A stretch of DNA of 64,000 nt from Kribbella sp. VKM Ac-2568 (GCF_004345365.1 NZ_SLVF01000018.1:62001-126000), one strand, 5' to 3'. Counted from the first letter of the stretch, positions 26,217 through 35,159 are shown. A program made the numbers and translations. The notes: generated from the sequence alone by a model not told the origin.

Positions 26217-26642
26217 GACGTCCTTCCGTTCTCCGTACGGCGCTGCCGGTACTTCTCCCCCGGGACGGCGTCTCCCCTGTGTATCGGTATCGCGTCGCAA
26301 TCAGTATGGCCGCGGGTCGGCGGCCACCCTCTCAGGCGCGCCGCCGTCCCTCTCGTTCCCCATCCGCCACCTGGTACGACGTACTGGGCGCTGCGATGGT
26401 TCGGGCCGGGCGGAGCCGGAAACGAAGGGTAACAGGGCATTCACTGCCCGCAGGCGCAAGGTGGGGGCGCCGGCCTGGTACCCGGAGGTAAACCCGTGCA
26501 TCCACAGCGTGGCGGGCAACTTTCATCGACTTGTGATGGCCGGATGCGCCGTTCATCGGATACGAAGAGTCCTGGAACGACTACGCCCTGCTTGCACCGA
26601 CCCCCGTCGCAAGCATCTTCCAGTGAGGACAGGAAACCGCCC
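26217..26642. other. Divergent intergenic region between LCP and secreted protease genes
   Basis: 426 bp hold the promoters of the two divergent genes. No convincing coding region, RNA structure or operator was seen; open frames here are short and out of codon style. Confidence 0.5.
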
Positions 26643-27512
26643 ATGAGACTGTTCCGTACCCTTGCCGCGACTACCGTCGCGTTCAGTGCCGCGCTGCTCG
26701 GCGGCAGCCAGGCTCTCGCCGTCGAGGTCCCGCAGACCGCGGCCCAACCCGCGCGGGTCGCCGCGCCGGGCGCCGACTTCACCGGGATCGCCGCGCTGAG
26801 CAACTGCTCCGCCTCGCTCGTCCGGTACGCCGAGTCGCTGTCCACCGACAAGGCGCTCGTGCTCACCAACGGCCATTGCTACGAAGGCGGTATGCCGAGC
26901 CCGGGCCAGGTGATCGTGAACCGCGCCTCGACCCGCTCGATCACCCTGCTCCGGCCGAGTTCCAGCAACGCCGGGACGGTCCGGGCCAGCCGCGTCCTCT
27001 ACTCCACGATGACCAAGACGGACATGACGTTGTACGAGGTCAACGAGACGTACGCCTCGATCCAGTCGCGCCTGAACGTCACCCCGCTGACGCTGGCGAA
27101 GCAGGCTCCCGCGAACGGTGCCGGCATGGCGGTCGTCTCCGGGTACTGGAAGCGGATCTACACCTGCTCTGTGCAGGCAACGATCCCGGAGCTGCGCGAG
27201 GCCGGCTGGGTGATGAAGAGCTCGATCAAGTACCAGCAGCCCGGCTGCGAGACCATCGGCGGCACGTCAGGATCACCGATCGTGAGCACGACGACCGGTG
27301 AGGTGATCGGCGTCAACAACACCGGCAACGAGGACGGCGAACGGTGCACGCTGAACAACCCGTGCGAGGTCAACGCCGCGGGCAACATCACCGTCGACCA
27401 GGGCGCCGCGTACGGCCAGCAGACCTGGTGGCTCTACACCTGCCTGACCGCCTCCCGCACGCTCGACCTGAACAAGTCCGGCTGCCAGCTGGCGAAACCC
27501 GCCCGCCGCTGA
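26643..27512 (+). CDS. Secreted trypsin-like serine protease (S1 family)
   Basis: 289 residues. A signal peptide (MRLFRTLAATTVAFSAALLG, cleavage near ALA at 24-26) precedes the protease. The triad is readable: His78 in LTNGHC, Asp127 in KTDMTLYE, and Ser209 in GTSGSP. Five or more cysteines suggest disulfides. The start is the ATG before the basic signal sequence; longer in-frame starts lack a signal. It stands alone between the LCP gene and the spermidine-synthase-like gene. Confidence 0.88.
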   Translation: MRLFRTLAATTVAFSAALLGGSQALAVEVPQTAAQPARVAAPGADFTGIAALSNCSASLVRYAESLSTDKALVLTNGHCYEGGMPSPGQVIVNRASTRSITLLRPSSSNAGTVRASRVLYSTMTKTDMTLYEVNETYASIQSRLNVTPLTLAKQAPANGAGMAVVSGYWKRIYTCSVQATIPELREAGWVMKSSIKYQQPGCETIGGTSGSPIVSTTTGEVIGVNNTGNEDGERCTLNNPCEVNAAGNITVDQGAAYGQQTWWLYTCLTASRTLDLNKSGCQLAKPARR

Positions 27513-27587
27513 CCGGTTGCTGAGGGCCGGGCGTTTCGGGGGCGAAGGGTGACATAGACCACTTGTGATCCGGTATGGTCGCCGCCC

Positions 27588-29669
27588 ATGGCAGTCGACT
27601 CCTCCACGCCCGGCCAGGTCAGCGCTCCCAGGTGGCACAGCCCCCTGGGAGTCAGAACGCGGTTGGTGGCGTCCAGCGCGCTGATGTTGTTCCTCGAGCT
27701 GGCCCTGATCCGCTGGACCGGCTCGAACGTCGTGCACCTGAGCTACTTCTCGAACTTCGTCCTGCTCGGCTCGTTCCTCGGCATCGGGATCGGCATCCTG
27801 CGGTCCGGCCGGGCGAAGCGGCTGCCGTACTACTCGCCGGTCATGCTCGGCCTGCTGGTCGCGGTGATCGCCTGGAAACCCGTCACGGTCGACCGCGGCA
27901 GCTCCTCCAGCGTCATTTACTTCACCAGCCTGAACACCACCGGGCCGCCCGTCTGGGTGATCCTGCCGATCGTCTTCGTCGCCGCGGCCGTCGTGCTGGC
28001 CGGGCCGGCGGAGCTCGTGGGACGCTGCTTCGCGGAGCTGCCGCGGCTGACGGCGTACCGGTACGACCTGATCGGCAGCCTGATCGGCATCGTGGGCTTC
28101 ACCGGGTTGTCGTTCCTGGGCGCGCCGCCGATCTGGTGGGGCGTGATCGTCACGCTGTCGTTCGTGGTCCTGATGGTCCCGCGCCAGCAGCAGAAGGCGA
28201 CCGCAACCGCGCTCAGCGCGGCGCTGGTGCTCACGCCACTGCTGGTGATGGTGGGTGTGCTCTTCCACGAGTCCACCCAGCCGGAGAACAGCTGGTCGCC
28301 GTACTACAAGGTGCAGACGAAGGACTCGGAGTTCCAGGGTGTGCCGCTGCTCACGATCACCGTGAACGGCGTACCGCACCAGCAGGCGATCCCGGCCGCG
28401 AGCCGGCTGCAGTGGGAACCGCAGTACGGGATGCCGTACGAGCGCGCCGTGGCCGGTAAGCAGCCCGGCAACGTCCTCATCATCGGCGCCGGCAGCGGCA
28501 CCGACGTCGCGATCGCGCTGAGCAAGGGCGCCAAGCACGTCGACGCGGTGGAGATCGACCCGCGGATCCGCGACATCGGCCGCGAGCGCAACCCGGACAA
28601 GTCGTACCAGGACCCGCGGGTGACCTCGCACATCGACGACGGGCGGGCGTTCCTGTCCAGGACCGACAAGAAGTACGACCTGATCCTGCTGGCGCTGCCG
28701 GACTCGCTGACGCTGGTGAACGGCGCGAGCTCGCTGCGGCTGGAGAGCTACCTGTTCACCCAGCAGGCGTTCGAGAGCGCGCGGGACCACCTGGCGCCGG
28801 GTGGCGCGTTCGCGATGTACAACTACTACCGCGAGACCTGGCTGATCGACCGGCTCGCGTCGACCGCACAGGCCGCCTTCGGGCACAAGCCCTGCGTGGA
28901 CAAGGTCGGCGACGACCTGCAGCAGGCCGTGGTGACCGTGGGCCTGACCGAGGCCGACCAGTCGTGTGGTTCCACCTGGGCCGGCGCGACCGCGATCACG
29001 CCGCCTCCAGCCACGGACAACCGGCCGTTCCTCTACCTGTTCACCGACCGGATCCCGTCGCTCTACCTGATCACGCTGGGGCTGATCCTGGTGGCCGGAA
29101 TCATCGGCGTCGGCATCGCCGGCGGCGGCTCGTCGTACCGGCGGATGCGGCCGTACGCGGACCTGTTCCTGCTGGGCGCCGGGTTCATGCTGCTGGAGAC
29201 GAAGAGCATCACCGGGTTCGCGCTGCTGTTCGGTACGACGTGGGTGGTCAACGCGATCGTCTTCGCCGGCGTGCTCGTGGCGGTGCTCGCGGCGGTCGAA
29301 GTGACGAGGCGGTTCAAGACACCACCACTGAAGGTGATGTACGTCGTGCTGTTCGGTGGGTTGCTGCTCAGCTGGGTGTTCCCGGACAGTTGGCTGCTCT
29401 CGATGCCGGTCGGGCCGCGCGCGCTGGTCGCGGTGCTGATCGCGTTCCTGCCGATCTTCGCGGCGAACGTGATCTTCGCCAAGCGCTTCACCGACACCGC
29501 CGACGGCACCGCCAGCTTCGGCGCCAACCTGCTCGGCGCGATGCTCGGCGGCTGCCTCGAGTACGCCGCCCTGATCATCGGCTTCGACGGCCTGCTGATC
29601 GTCGCGGCACTCCTGTACGCCGGGGCCTTCCTACTCAGCCCGAAACCGGCCGGAGTGCTCAGGACCTGA
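27588..29669 (+). CDS. Membrane-embedded spermidine synthase-like protein
   Basis: 693 residues. About seven helices lie in 1-230, then a Rossmann domain of the spermidine synthase fold (LIIGAGSGTDVAIAL, VDAVEIDPRIRDIG, IDDGRAFL, LALPDSLTLVNGASSLRLES), then about seven more helices from 470. The nucleotide-binding motifs are intact but the polyamine-specific residues cannot be verified. Family members of this membrane layout are widespread and uncharacterised; they may transfer aminopropyl or alkyl groups at the membrane. It is monocistronic. Confidence 0.82.
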   Translation: MAVDSSTPGQVSAPRWHSPLGVRTRLVASSALMLFLELALIRWTGSNVVHLSYFSNFVLLGSFLGIGIGILRSGRAKRLPYYSPVMLGLLVAVIAWKPVTVDRGSSSSVIYFTSLNTTGPPVWVILPIVFVAAAVVLAGPAELVGRCFAELPRLTAYRYDLIGSLIGIVGFTGLSFLGAPPIWWGVIVTLSFVVLMVPRQQQKATATALSAALVLTPLLVMVGVLFHESTQPENSWSPYYKVQTKDSEFQGVPLLTITVNGVPHQQAIPAASRLQWEPQYGMPYERAVAGKQPGNVLIIGAGSGTDVAIALSKGAKHVDAVEIDPRIRDIGRERNPDKSYQDPRVTSHIDDGRAFLSRTDKKYDLILLALPDSLTLVNGASSLRLESYLFTQQAFESARDHLAPGGAFAMYNYYRETWLIDRLASTAQAAFGHKPCVDKVGDDLQQAVVTVGLTEADQSCGSTWAGATAITPPPATDNRPFLYLFTDRIPSLYLITLGLILVAGIIGVGIAGGGSSYRRMRPYADLFLLGAGFMLLETKSITGFALLFGTTWVVNAIVFAGVLVAVLAAVEVTRRFKTPPLKVMYVVLFGGLLLSWVFPDSWLLSMPVGPRALVAVLIAFLPIFAANVIFAKRFTDTADGTASFGANLLGAMLGGCLEYAALIIGFDGLLIVAALLYAGAFLLSPKPAGVLRT

Positions 29670-29772
29670 TGCCCTGACCGCGCCGGCGAGCGGCCGTCGT
29701 ACACGTTGCCGCATGCTGCCACCTTTCGCTCGTTTCGGATCACGGTAGGCAAGGCGGTGCGGGCCCGCGGCT

Positions 29773-29786
29773 CCTTGCGCGCAAGG
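29773..29786. promoter_or_regulatory. Perfect 14-bp palindrome upstream of the APH-fold gene
   Basis: CCTTGCGCGCAAGG lies 31 bp before the ATG of the kinase gene. It is a possible operator; no regulator is adjacent. Confidence 0.3.
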
Positions 29787-29816
29787 GCGAAACGCTTGAC
29801 CGCATAGGGTCCATTC

Positions 29817-30716
29817 ATGGCTGAGTGGGAACGAACCCGGGCGTGGGTGGAGGAGGTCAGCGGCGGGCGGGTGGTCGCGGTCGACCGGCTCAAGGGCGGG
29901 TGGACCTCGGTGATGCGACAGGTCGAGGTCGACGGACCTGGTGGGCGGCGCGCCCTGGTACTGCGGTCGTTCGTGGATGAGTTCTTCGTCAGGCATGCGG
30001 AGGGACTGCTGACCCGGGAGGCCGAGGTGCTTCGGTTGCTTCGCGGTTCCGGGGTGCCTGCCGCTGAGGTTGTCGGGGTGGATGCCGTCGGACGGTACTG
30101 CGAGCATCCGTCGCTGGTGATGACCTTGTTGCCAGGGGCTGTCCGGGTCGAGGATGACGGGGCTCCGGCGCGAGCGGGGTTGCTGGCGCGGCAGTTGGTG
30201 GCGATCCATCAGGTGCGGGTCGAGACGCGGCCGCGGGAGTACCAGGCGTGGACCGGTGCGGAGCGAGTTCGATTGCCTGAGGCAACAACACGTCCGAAGG
30301 TCTGGAAGGCCGCTGTCGAAGGGATCCGGCGGCAGGCGCCGCAGTACGAGGGTGTGTTCCTGCATCGGGACTTTCACCCGGGGAACGTGTTGTTCGACGG
30401 TGACGTGATCACCGGGGTCGTCGATTGGGTCGAGACCTCGTGGGGGCCGGCCGATCTCGATGTCGCGCACTGCTCGACGGCCCTCGCGCTGCTGCACGGA
30501 CCGGAGTACGGGCTGCGCTTCCCCGAGTTGTACTCCGCGGCCGGTGGGCGGTTGGCCGACTGGGAGGATCAGCGGTACTGGCGGCTTCTCGACGCGTTGG
30601 CGTTCGCGCCGGACGCCGAGAAGGTCGCCGTACCGTGGCGGGATCTTGGGCGCACCGACCTGACTCCATCGCTGTTGCAGACCAGGCTCGAGGCCTATCT
30701 GGAGGCCGTGCTCTAG
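29817..30716 (+). CDS. Aminoglycoside phosphotransferase-fold kinase
   Basis: 299 residues. The catalytic loop FLHRDFHPGNVLF and metal-binding VVDWVE match the APH/choline kinase fold. The N-lobe has VLRSF with no clear P-loop lysine. A resistance role is not implied; small-molecule kinases of this fold are common in actinomycetes. Codon use is richer in G-ending and T-ending codons than in the flanking genes. Confidence 0.82.
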   Translation: MAEWERTRAWVEEVSGGRVVAVDRLKGGWTSVMRQVEVDGPGGRRALVLRSFVDEFFVRHAEGLLTREAEVLRLLRGSGVPAAEVVGVDAVGRYCEHPSLVMTLLPGAVRVEDDGAPARAGLLARQLVAIHQVRVETRPREYQAWTGAERVRLPEATTRPKVWKAAVEGIRRQAPQYEGVFLHRDFHPGNVLFDGDVITGVVDWVETSWGPADLDVAHCSTALALLHGPEYGLRFPELYSAAGGRLADWEDQRYWRLLDALAFAPDAEKVAVPWRDLGRTDLTPSLLQTRLEAYLEAVL

Positions 30717-30740
30717 ACCATGCTCGCGTAGGGCGTCAGC

Positions 30741-31514
30741 TCAGGTGTCCTGCGGGCGGTCGTTCGGGCGATCCGGGTTGGGGCCGGGGTTGTAGGTGCC
30801 CGGCGGCGGGTAGCCGGGGAACGTGTTGCCCTGCGGCGGTTGACCAGGTTGACCAGGTTGGCCAGGTTGCTGATAACCCTGCGGCGGTTGGCCCGGGTAC
30901 TGGTAGCCCTGCTGCGGATAGCCCGGCTGCTGCTGGCCCGGGTGCGGGTAGCCGCCCGGCCCGCCGGGGAAGGTGTTGCCCGGCCGGTTCGCCTTGCGGC
31001 GCTTGAGCGCGCCGACCACCAGCAGTACGACGCCCAGGCCGATGAAGACCAGGAGCGACCCGATCACGCCGAAAATGGAGCCGACGAAGCCCAGGATCGA
31101 CATCCGCGGCCCGACGCCGTACGACGTACCGGTGTCCTCGTCGGCGCAGCTGACCACGTACTCGCCGGGTGGCACCGTCTCGACCGAGCGGGCGATCACG
31201 TACCAGGTGTTGTCGTTGATCGTGATCGTCTCGGACCCGGTGGGCGACTTCAACGGGACATCCGCGCCGCTGGAGTCCTTCACCTCGCACGGCGGCCGCA
31301 GTACGGGCTCGGACGAGTAGATCGTCAGGCCGTCCTCCTCGAGGCGAACCGTGCCACTGGTGCCGATCCGCTCGGGTGAGCGCGGCGCCGTCTCGACGAT
31401 CCGCCAGACGAAGAACCCGGCCAGCACGAGGCCGATGACGAAACTGGCGATCGCGAGCCAGGTCAGCGTCCGCCGCGGCGCCGGCGCCGCTGGTTGCCCG
31501 GGATAGGTCGTCAT
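30741..31514 (-). CDS. Two-helix membrane protein with Pro/Gly/Gln-rich cytoplasmic tail
   Basis: 257 residues. Transmembrane helices near 15-40 and 130-165 enclose an extracytoplasmic domain of about 90 residues with two cysteines (PPCEV and VSCAD). The C-terminal 90 residues repeat GYPQQGY, PGQPPQGY and similar units, a disordered tail seen in many actinobacterial envelope proteins. The function is unknown. It is convergent with the kinase gene. Confidence 0.7.
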   Translation of the reverse strand: MTTYPGQPAAPAPRRTLTWLAIASFVIGLVLAGFFVWRIVETAPRSPERIGTSGTVRLEEDGLTIYSSEPVLRPPCEVKDSSGADVPLKSPTGSETITINDNTWYVIARSVETVPPGEYVVSCADEDTGTSYGVGPRMSILGFVGSIFGVIGSLLVFIGLGVVLLVVGALKRRKANRPGNTFPGGPGGYPHPGQQQPGYPQQGYQYPGQPPQGYQQPGQPGQPGQPPQGNTFPGYPPPGTYNPGPNPDRPNDRPQDT

Positions 31515-31558
31515 ACCCGAACGCTAGCCGCTCAGGCCGGTCAGCGGGGTCAGCGCGG

Positions 31559-31879
31559 TCACGGTACGCCGAGCAGGCGCAACCCGGCGGCGGTAGCGGC
31601 CGCGGCGACGACCACGAGCACGAAGGGCGCCTTGCGCCAGGCGAGCACTCCACCGACCAGTACTCCGGCCGGCCGCGCGATCCCCGCACCACCGTGTCCG
31701 TCAGTGAGAGCGGCAGTCGCCACCAGCGCCGCCAACAGGACCACCGCGGCCACGGCCATCACCTGCTGCGCGCGCTCGGGCAGTTCGAACCGCGTCCGCA
31801 TCCATGGCCCGGCAAGCCGCAGCGAGAAGGTGCCCACGGCAAGGACGAGAATCCCGACCAGCAACAGCGTCGTGTTCAT
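31559..31879 (-). CDS. azlD: AzlD-type branched-chain amino acid export subunit
   Basis: 106 residues with four short helices, starting MNTTLLLVGILVLAVGTFSLRLAGP. The size, helices and R-(L)-GP motif match AzlD/BrnE. It follows azlC by 16 nt and probably forms the small subunit of the exporter for branched-chain or related amino acids. Confidence 0.85.
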   Translation of the reverse strand: MNTTLLLVGILVLAVGTFSLRLAGPWMRTRFELPERAQQVMAVAAVVLLAALVATAALTDGHGGAGIARPAGVLVGGVLAWRKAPFVLVVVAAAATAAGLRLLGVP

Positions 31880-31895
31880 CGGACAACCTCCAACT

Positions 31896-32582
31896 TCATC
31901 GGACAGCGTCCAGCGCGGGTTTGTCGGAGCGGTAGAACACCAACCCCACAAGGGCAAGCAGCACCGGCAGCCCGGCAGGCAGGAACGGTGTCGCCGCCAG
32001 CGCGACCACCGACCCCACCAGCGCCGCCGTGCGAGTCTTCTTGTCCCGCAATGACGGCAGCACCAGCGCGAGCAGCACCGCCGGGAACGCTGCGTCCAGC
32101 CCGAACACGTCGGTGTCGGTGATCACCGAGCCGGCCAGCGCGCCGATCACCACTCCGATGTTCCAGCACACGAAGATCCCGATCCCGCAGACCCAGTACG
32201 CCGCTCGCTTCTGCCGCAGGTCGTCCTGGCCGAGGGCGAAGGCGACGTTCTCGTCGGTCATCACGTGGCTGCCCAGCGGCCGCCGCCAGCCGCTCCCGAT
32301 CACATCGCTGACGGCCAGGCCGAACGCGACGTGCCTGCTGTTCACCAGCAGTCCCGCGACGGTGGCGGCGATCGGGCTGCCGCCGGCCGCGACGATGCCG
32401 ACGAAGAGGAACTGCGACGCCCCGGCGAACACCACGATCGAGAGCAGCACCGGCACCCACAGGTCGAGTCCCCCGCCGACGCTGATCGCGCCGTACGAGA
32501 GGCCGACCACGCCGTCGGCCAGGCAGACCAGCGCGATGTCGCGCAGCAGCCCCGGGTCGGTTGTTCGCCATATCGAACGCAT
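31896..32582 (-). CDS. azlC: AzlC-type branched-chain amino acid export subunit
   Basis: 228 residues with six to seven helices. Seen: LGLSYGAISVGGG-like opening, VFAGASQFLFVGIVAAGGSP, and LLVNSRHVAFGLAVS, the AzlC/BrnF hallmarks. Its first codons overlap one of two palindromes that also lie in the promoter shared with the divergent XRE-cupin regulator, so it is likely under direct control of that regulator. Confidence 0.92.
   Translation of the reverse strand: MRSIWRTTDPGLLRDIALVCLADGVVGLSYGAISVGGGLDLWVPVLLSIVVFAGASQFLFVGIVAAGGSPIAATVAGLLVNSRHVAFGLAVSDVIGSGWRRPLGSHVMTDENVAFALGQDDLRQKRAAYWVCGIGIFVCWNIGVVIGALAGSVITDTDVFGLDAAFPAVLLALVLPSLRDKKTRTAALVGSVVALAATPFLPAGLPVLLALVGLVFYRSDKPALDAVR
32563..32578. 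promoter_or_regulatory. Operator-like palindrome 1 in the start of azlC
   Basis: GTTCG-N6-CGAAC, inside azlC codons 2-7. It matches palindrome 2 in arm sequence and spacing. Confidence 0.55.
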
Positions 32583-32589
32583 GGGTTTT

Positions 32590-32619
32590 ATGATGAACAG
32601 CAGACCACCCGTTCGTCAA
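32590..32619 (-). promoter_or_regulatory. Predicted azlC promoter overlapping palindrome 2
   Basis: On the minus strand TTGACG (32619-32614) and CATCAT (32595-32590) are 18 bp apart. The -35 box lies inside the second palindrome, so a bound regulator would block it. Confidence 0.4.
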
Positions 32620-32626
32620 GCCGAAC
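32611..32626. promoter_or_regulatory. Operator-like palindrome 2 between azlC and the XRE regulator
   Basis: GTTCG-N6-CGAAC, centred 48 bp from palindrome 1 and 25 bp before the regulator ATG. Confidence 0.55.
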
Positions 32627-32651
32627 AAACCGACCGATGGAGCGAACATCG

Positions 32652-33206
32652 ATGGACAGCAAGGCACCACTCGACGTGATCGCCGGCTCGTTGCGCCGGG
32701 AGCGCGCCCGCGCCGGTCTCTCCCTCACCGAGGTGGCCCGGCGCGCGGGCGTCGCCAAGTCGACCCTGTCCCAGTTGGAGTCCGGCACCGGCAACCCGAG
32801 CGTGGAGACGCTCTGGGCGCTCTGCGTCGCCCTCGAGATCCAGTTCGCCGATCTGCTGGACCCGCCGCGGCCGAAGGTCCAGGTGATCCGGGCGAACGAA
32901 GGCCCGGCGATCTACTCCGAGCACGCCGACTACAGCGCGACGCTGGTCGCCTCCTGCCCGCCGAAGGCCCGGCGCGACATCTACCGGATCGTCGTTGCCC
33001 CCGGCCCCGGTCGCGAGTCCGAGCCGCACATGCCGGGCACGGTGGAGCACGTCGTACTCAGTAGCGGCCGGGCCCTGATCGGCCCGACCATCGAACCCGT
33101 CGAACTCCACCCGGGCGACTACATCGCCTATCCCGGCGACCTGCCGCACGTCTTCAAGGCGCTCACCAAGGACACGTCCGCAGTACTGATCTCGGAGACC
33201 AGTTGA
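32652..33206 (+). CDS. XRE-family regulator with C-terminal cupin domain
   Basis: 184 residues. The helix-turn-helix at 7-62 (RARAGLSLTEVARRAGVAKSTLSQLESGTGNPSVETLWAL) is followed by a cupin sensor domain (HMPGTVEHVVLSSG, LHPGDYIAYPGDLPHVF). Such XRE-cupin proteins often control the adjacent AzlCD exporter. The ATG at 32652 follows GGAG by 9 nt; an in-frame ATG at 32637 is also possible. It is divergent from azlCD. Confidence 0.88.
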   Translation: MDSKAPLDVIAGSLRRERARAGLSLTEVARRAGVAKSTLSQLESGTGNPSVETLWALCVALEIQFADLLDPPRPKVQVIRANEGPAIYSEHADYSATLVASCPPKARRDIYRIVVAPGPGRESEPHMPGTVEHVVLSSGRALIGPTIEPVELHPGDYIAYPGDLPHVFKALTKDTSAVLISETS

Positions 33207-33213
33207 GCGGAAC

Positions 33214-33230
33214 GATTGCCTCAGGCAATC
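33214..33230. terminator. Short hairpin between convergent genes
   Basis: GATTGCC and GGCAATC pair around TCA between the XRE-cupin stop and the DUF574 stop. The stem is short and no U-tract is present, so it may instead be a protein site; a similar motif occurs at 35136. Confidence 0.35.
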
Positions 33231-34059
33231 AGACCTTGCGGCCGACGGCGCCGGCGATGCACTCCTCGACCTGGTTGAGCGGCTTGACCCGGGGGCCGTC
33301 CGGCCACCAGTCGTCGCACAGCACCAGACCGGGCTCGACCAGTTCCTGGTCGCCGAACATCGCCTCGATCTGGTCGTGGGTGCGGAAGACGCCGCTGCCC
33401 ATCGGGCTGTGGGTGAACTTCTGCTCCATCGCCCGGGCGATCTGCGAGTGCTCCGGCGTCTCCGGGTCGAAGAAGTGCGCGATCACCGTGTAGGAGCCGG
33501 ACGCCATCTCGTCGGTGTACTTCTTGATGATCTCGGGGCCGTCGTCGCCCAGGTAGTGGTGCAGGGTGCCGTTGTGGACCAGCGCGATCGGCTGGCTGAA
33601 GTCGAGGAACTCCCGCACCTCGTCGTTGCCGAGGATCTCCTCGGGCTGGAAGATGTCGGCGCTGATGAACAGGGTCTGCTCGTTCTCCTCCAGCAGCGCG
33701 CGTCCGTGCGCGAGCACCACCGGGTCGTTGTCGACGTAGAGCACCTTCGCGGTCGGCTGCAGCCGCTGCACCACCTGGTGGGTGTTCTCCGCCGTCGGCA
33801 GCCCCGAGCCACAGTCCAGGTACTGCGTGATGCCGCCCTGGCTGGCGAGGAACCGGCAGGCCCGGATCAGGAAGTTCCGGTTCGACCAGGCCAGGTCGTT
33901 CACCTGCGGGGCCACGGTGGCCACCTGGCGGAGCACCTCGCGGTCGATCTCGAAGTTGTCCTTGCCGTTCAGCGCGGCGTCGTACACGCGGGCGATGCTG
34001 GCCCGGGTCGTGTCCACTCCGACCGGCGCTGAGCTGGGGGCTTTGGTGGCATCGGGCAT
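33229..34059 (-). CDS. SAM-dependent methyltransferase (DUF574 family)
   Basis: 276 residues. The family motifs are present: ARVYDAALNGKDNFEIDREV, NRNFLIRACRFLA, QYLDCGSGLPTAENTHQVVQ (SAM binding), VLYVDNDPVV and the LVHNGTLHHY strand. GAGG lies 6 nt before the ATG at 34059. It is divergent from a DUF5753 regulator, a pairing frequent in streptomycetes. The substrate is unknown. Confidence 0.88.
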   Translation of the reverse strand: MPDATKAPSSAPVGVDTTRASIARVYDAALNGKDNFEIDREVLRQVATVAPQVNDLAWSNRNFLIRACRFLASQGGITQYLDCGSGLPTAENTHQVVQRLQPTAKVLYVDNDPVVLAHGRALLEENEQTLFISADIFQPEEILGNDEVREFLDFSQPIALVHNGTLHHYLGDDGPEIIKKYTDEMASGSYTVIAHFFDPETPEHSQIARAMEQKFTHSPMGSGVFRTHDQIEAMFGDQELVEPGLVLCDDWWPDGPRVKPLNQVEECIAGAVGRKV

Positions 34060-34255
34060 CGACGACCTCGCAGATGGGTTTGTCCGGGTGATGAGCACTG
34101 AGCCTACTCACGGAGGGGGCACCAGATCACCCTCGGTGCGCGTCGGGCTTCCCCACCGGCCGGGCAACCGTGAAATGATCCACCGACGAAGCACGATGTA
34201 GTGACCACAGGGGCTATCGGGCCCGACTGGGGTGTGGGCTGAACAGGGAGGCGGC

Positions 34256-35134
34256 ATGGCGGAGCAGGGGACGCCGGGCGGCCCGACCGCCCTGCGGATC
34301 ATGCTCGGCGCACACCTTCGCCGGATGCGCGAGGATGCCAACATCAGCCGCTCCGACGCCGGCTGGGCCATCCGCGGCTCGGAGTCCAAGATCAGCCGGC
34401 TCGAGCTCGGCCGGGTCGGCTTCAAGGTGCGCGACGTCGACGACCTGCTGACGCTCTACAAGCTCGACGACCCGGCCGAACGCGAGCGCCTGCTGAACCT
34501 GGCCCGCGAGGCGAACAACCCCGGCTGGTGGCAGCGGTACGACGACCTGACGCCGACGTGGTTCCACTCCTACCTCGGGCTCGAGGTCGCCGCGCAGCTG
34601 ATCCGTACCTACGAGGTCCAGTTCGTGCCCGGGTTGCTGCAGACCCCGGACTACGCGCGGGCCGTCGTACAGCTCGGTCGGGGTGAGCGGGTGCTGCCGG
34701 ACGCCGAGGTCGAGCGACTCGTCACACTGCGGAAGTCACGCCAGGAGATCCTCACCCGCGACGAACGACCCGCGCGCTTGTGGGCGGTGGTCGACGAAGC
34801 CGTACTGCGCCGGCCGATCGGCGGCTGGGCGGTGTTGCGCGCGCAGCTCGAGTACCTGGTGGAGGTGTCGCGCAAGCCGAACGTGACGCTGCAGATCCTG
34901 CCGTTCTCCGGCGGCGGCTACGCGGCCACCGGCGGCGCGTTCAGCCTGCTGCGGTTCGGTGACGCCGACCTGCCGGACATCGTCTACATCGAGCACCTGA
35001 CCAGTGCGGTCTACCTGGACAAGCGCGAGGACCTGGACGAGTACGTGGTCACGATGGACTCGCTGTCGATCGCCGCCAGCACGCCGCGGCAGACCCAGCA
35101 CCTGCTCACCTCGATCATCGCGGAGATCAGCTGA
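34256..35134 (+). CDS. Helix-turn-helix regulator with DUF5753 domain (Scr1/BldB-partner type)
   Basis: 292 residues. An XRE-type HTH at about 12-70 (ALRIMLGAHLRRMREDANISRSDAGWAIRGSESKISRLELG) is followed by a DUF5753 effector domain (YEVQFVPGLLQTPDYARA, LRAQLEYLVEVSRKPNVTLQILPF). In streptomycetes such regulators are usually paired with a small DUF397 partner; none is present here. GGGAGG lies just before the ATG at 34256. It is divergent from the DUF574 methyltransferase. Confidence 0.9.
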   Translation: MAEQGTPGGPTALRIMLGAHLRRMREDANISRSDAGWAIRGSESKISRLELGRVGFKVRDVDDLLTLYKLDDPAERERLLNLAREANNPGWWQRYDDLTPTWFHSYLGLEVAAQLIRTYEVQFVPGLLQTPDYARAVVQLGRGERVLPDAEVERLVTLRKSRQEILTRDERPARLWAVVDEAVLRRPIGGWAVLRAQLEYLVEVSRKPNVTLQILPFSGGGYAATGGAFSLLRFGDADLPDIVYIEHLTSAVYLDKREDLDEYVVTMDSLSIAASTPRQTQHLLTSIIAEIS

Positions 35135-35135
35135 A

Positions 35136-35159
35136 GTTGCCTCAGGCAACATAATTTTC
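35136..35159 (+). terminator. Short terminator after the DUF5753 regulator
   Basis: GTTGCC and GGCAAC pair around TCA directly after the stop codon, followed by ATAATTTTC. It has the hairpin-plus-U form but a stem of only 6-7 bp. Confidence 0.45.

Noticed and set aside
27273..28886. Minus-strand open frame of 537 residues
   Set aside because: Antisense shadow of the protease end and spermidine-synthase-like gene; His/Arg/Gln-rich.
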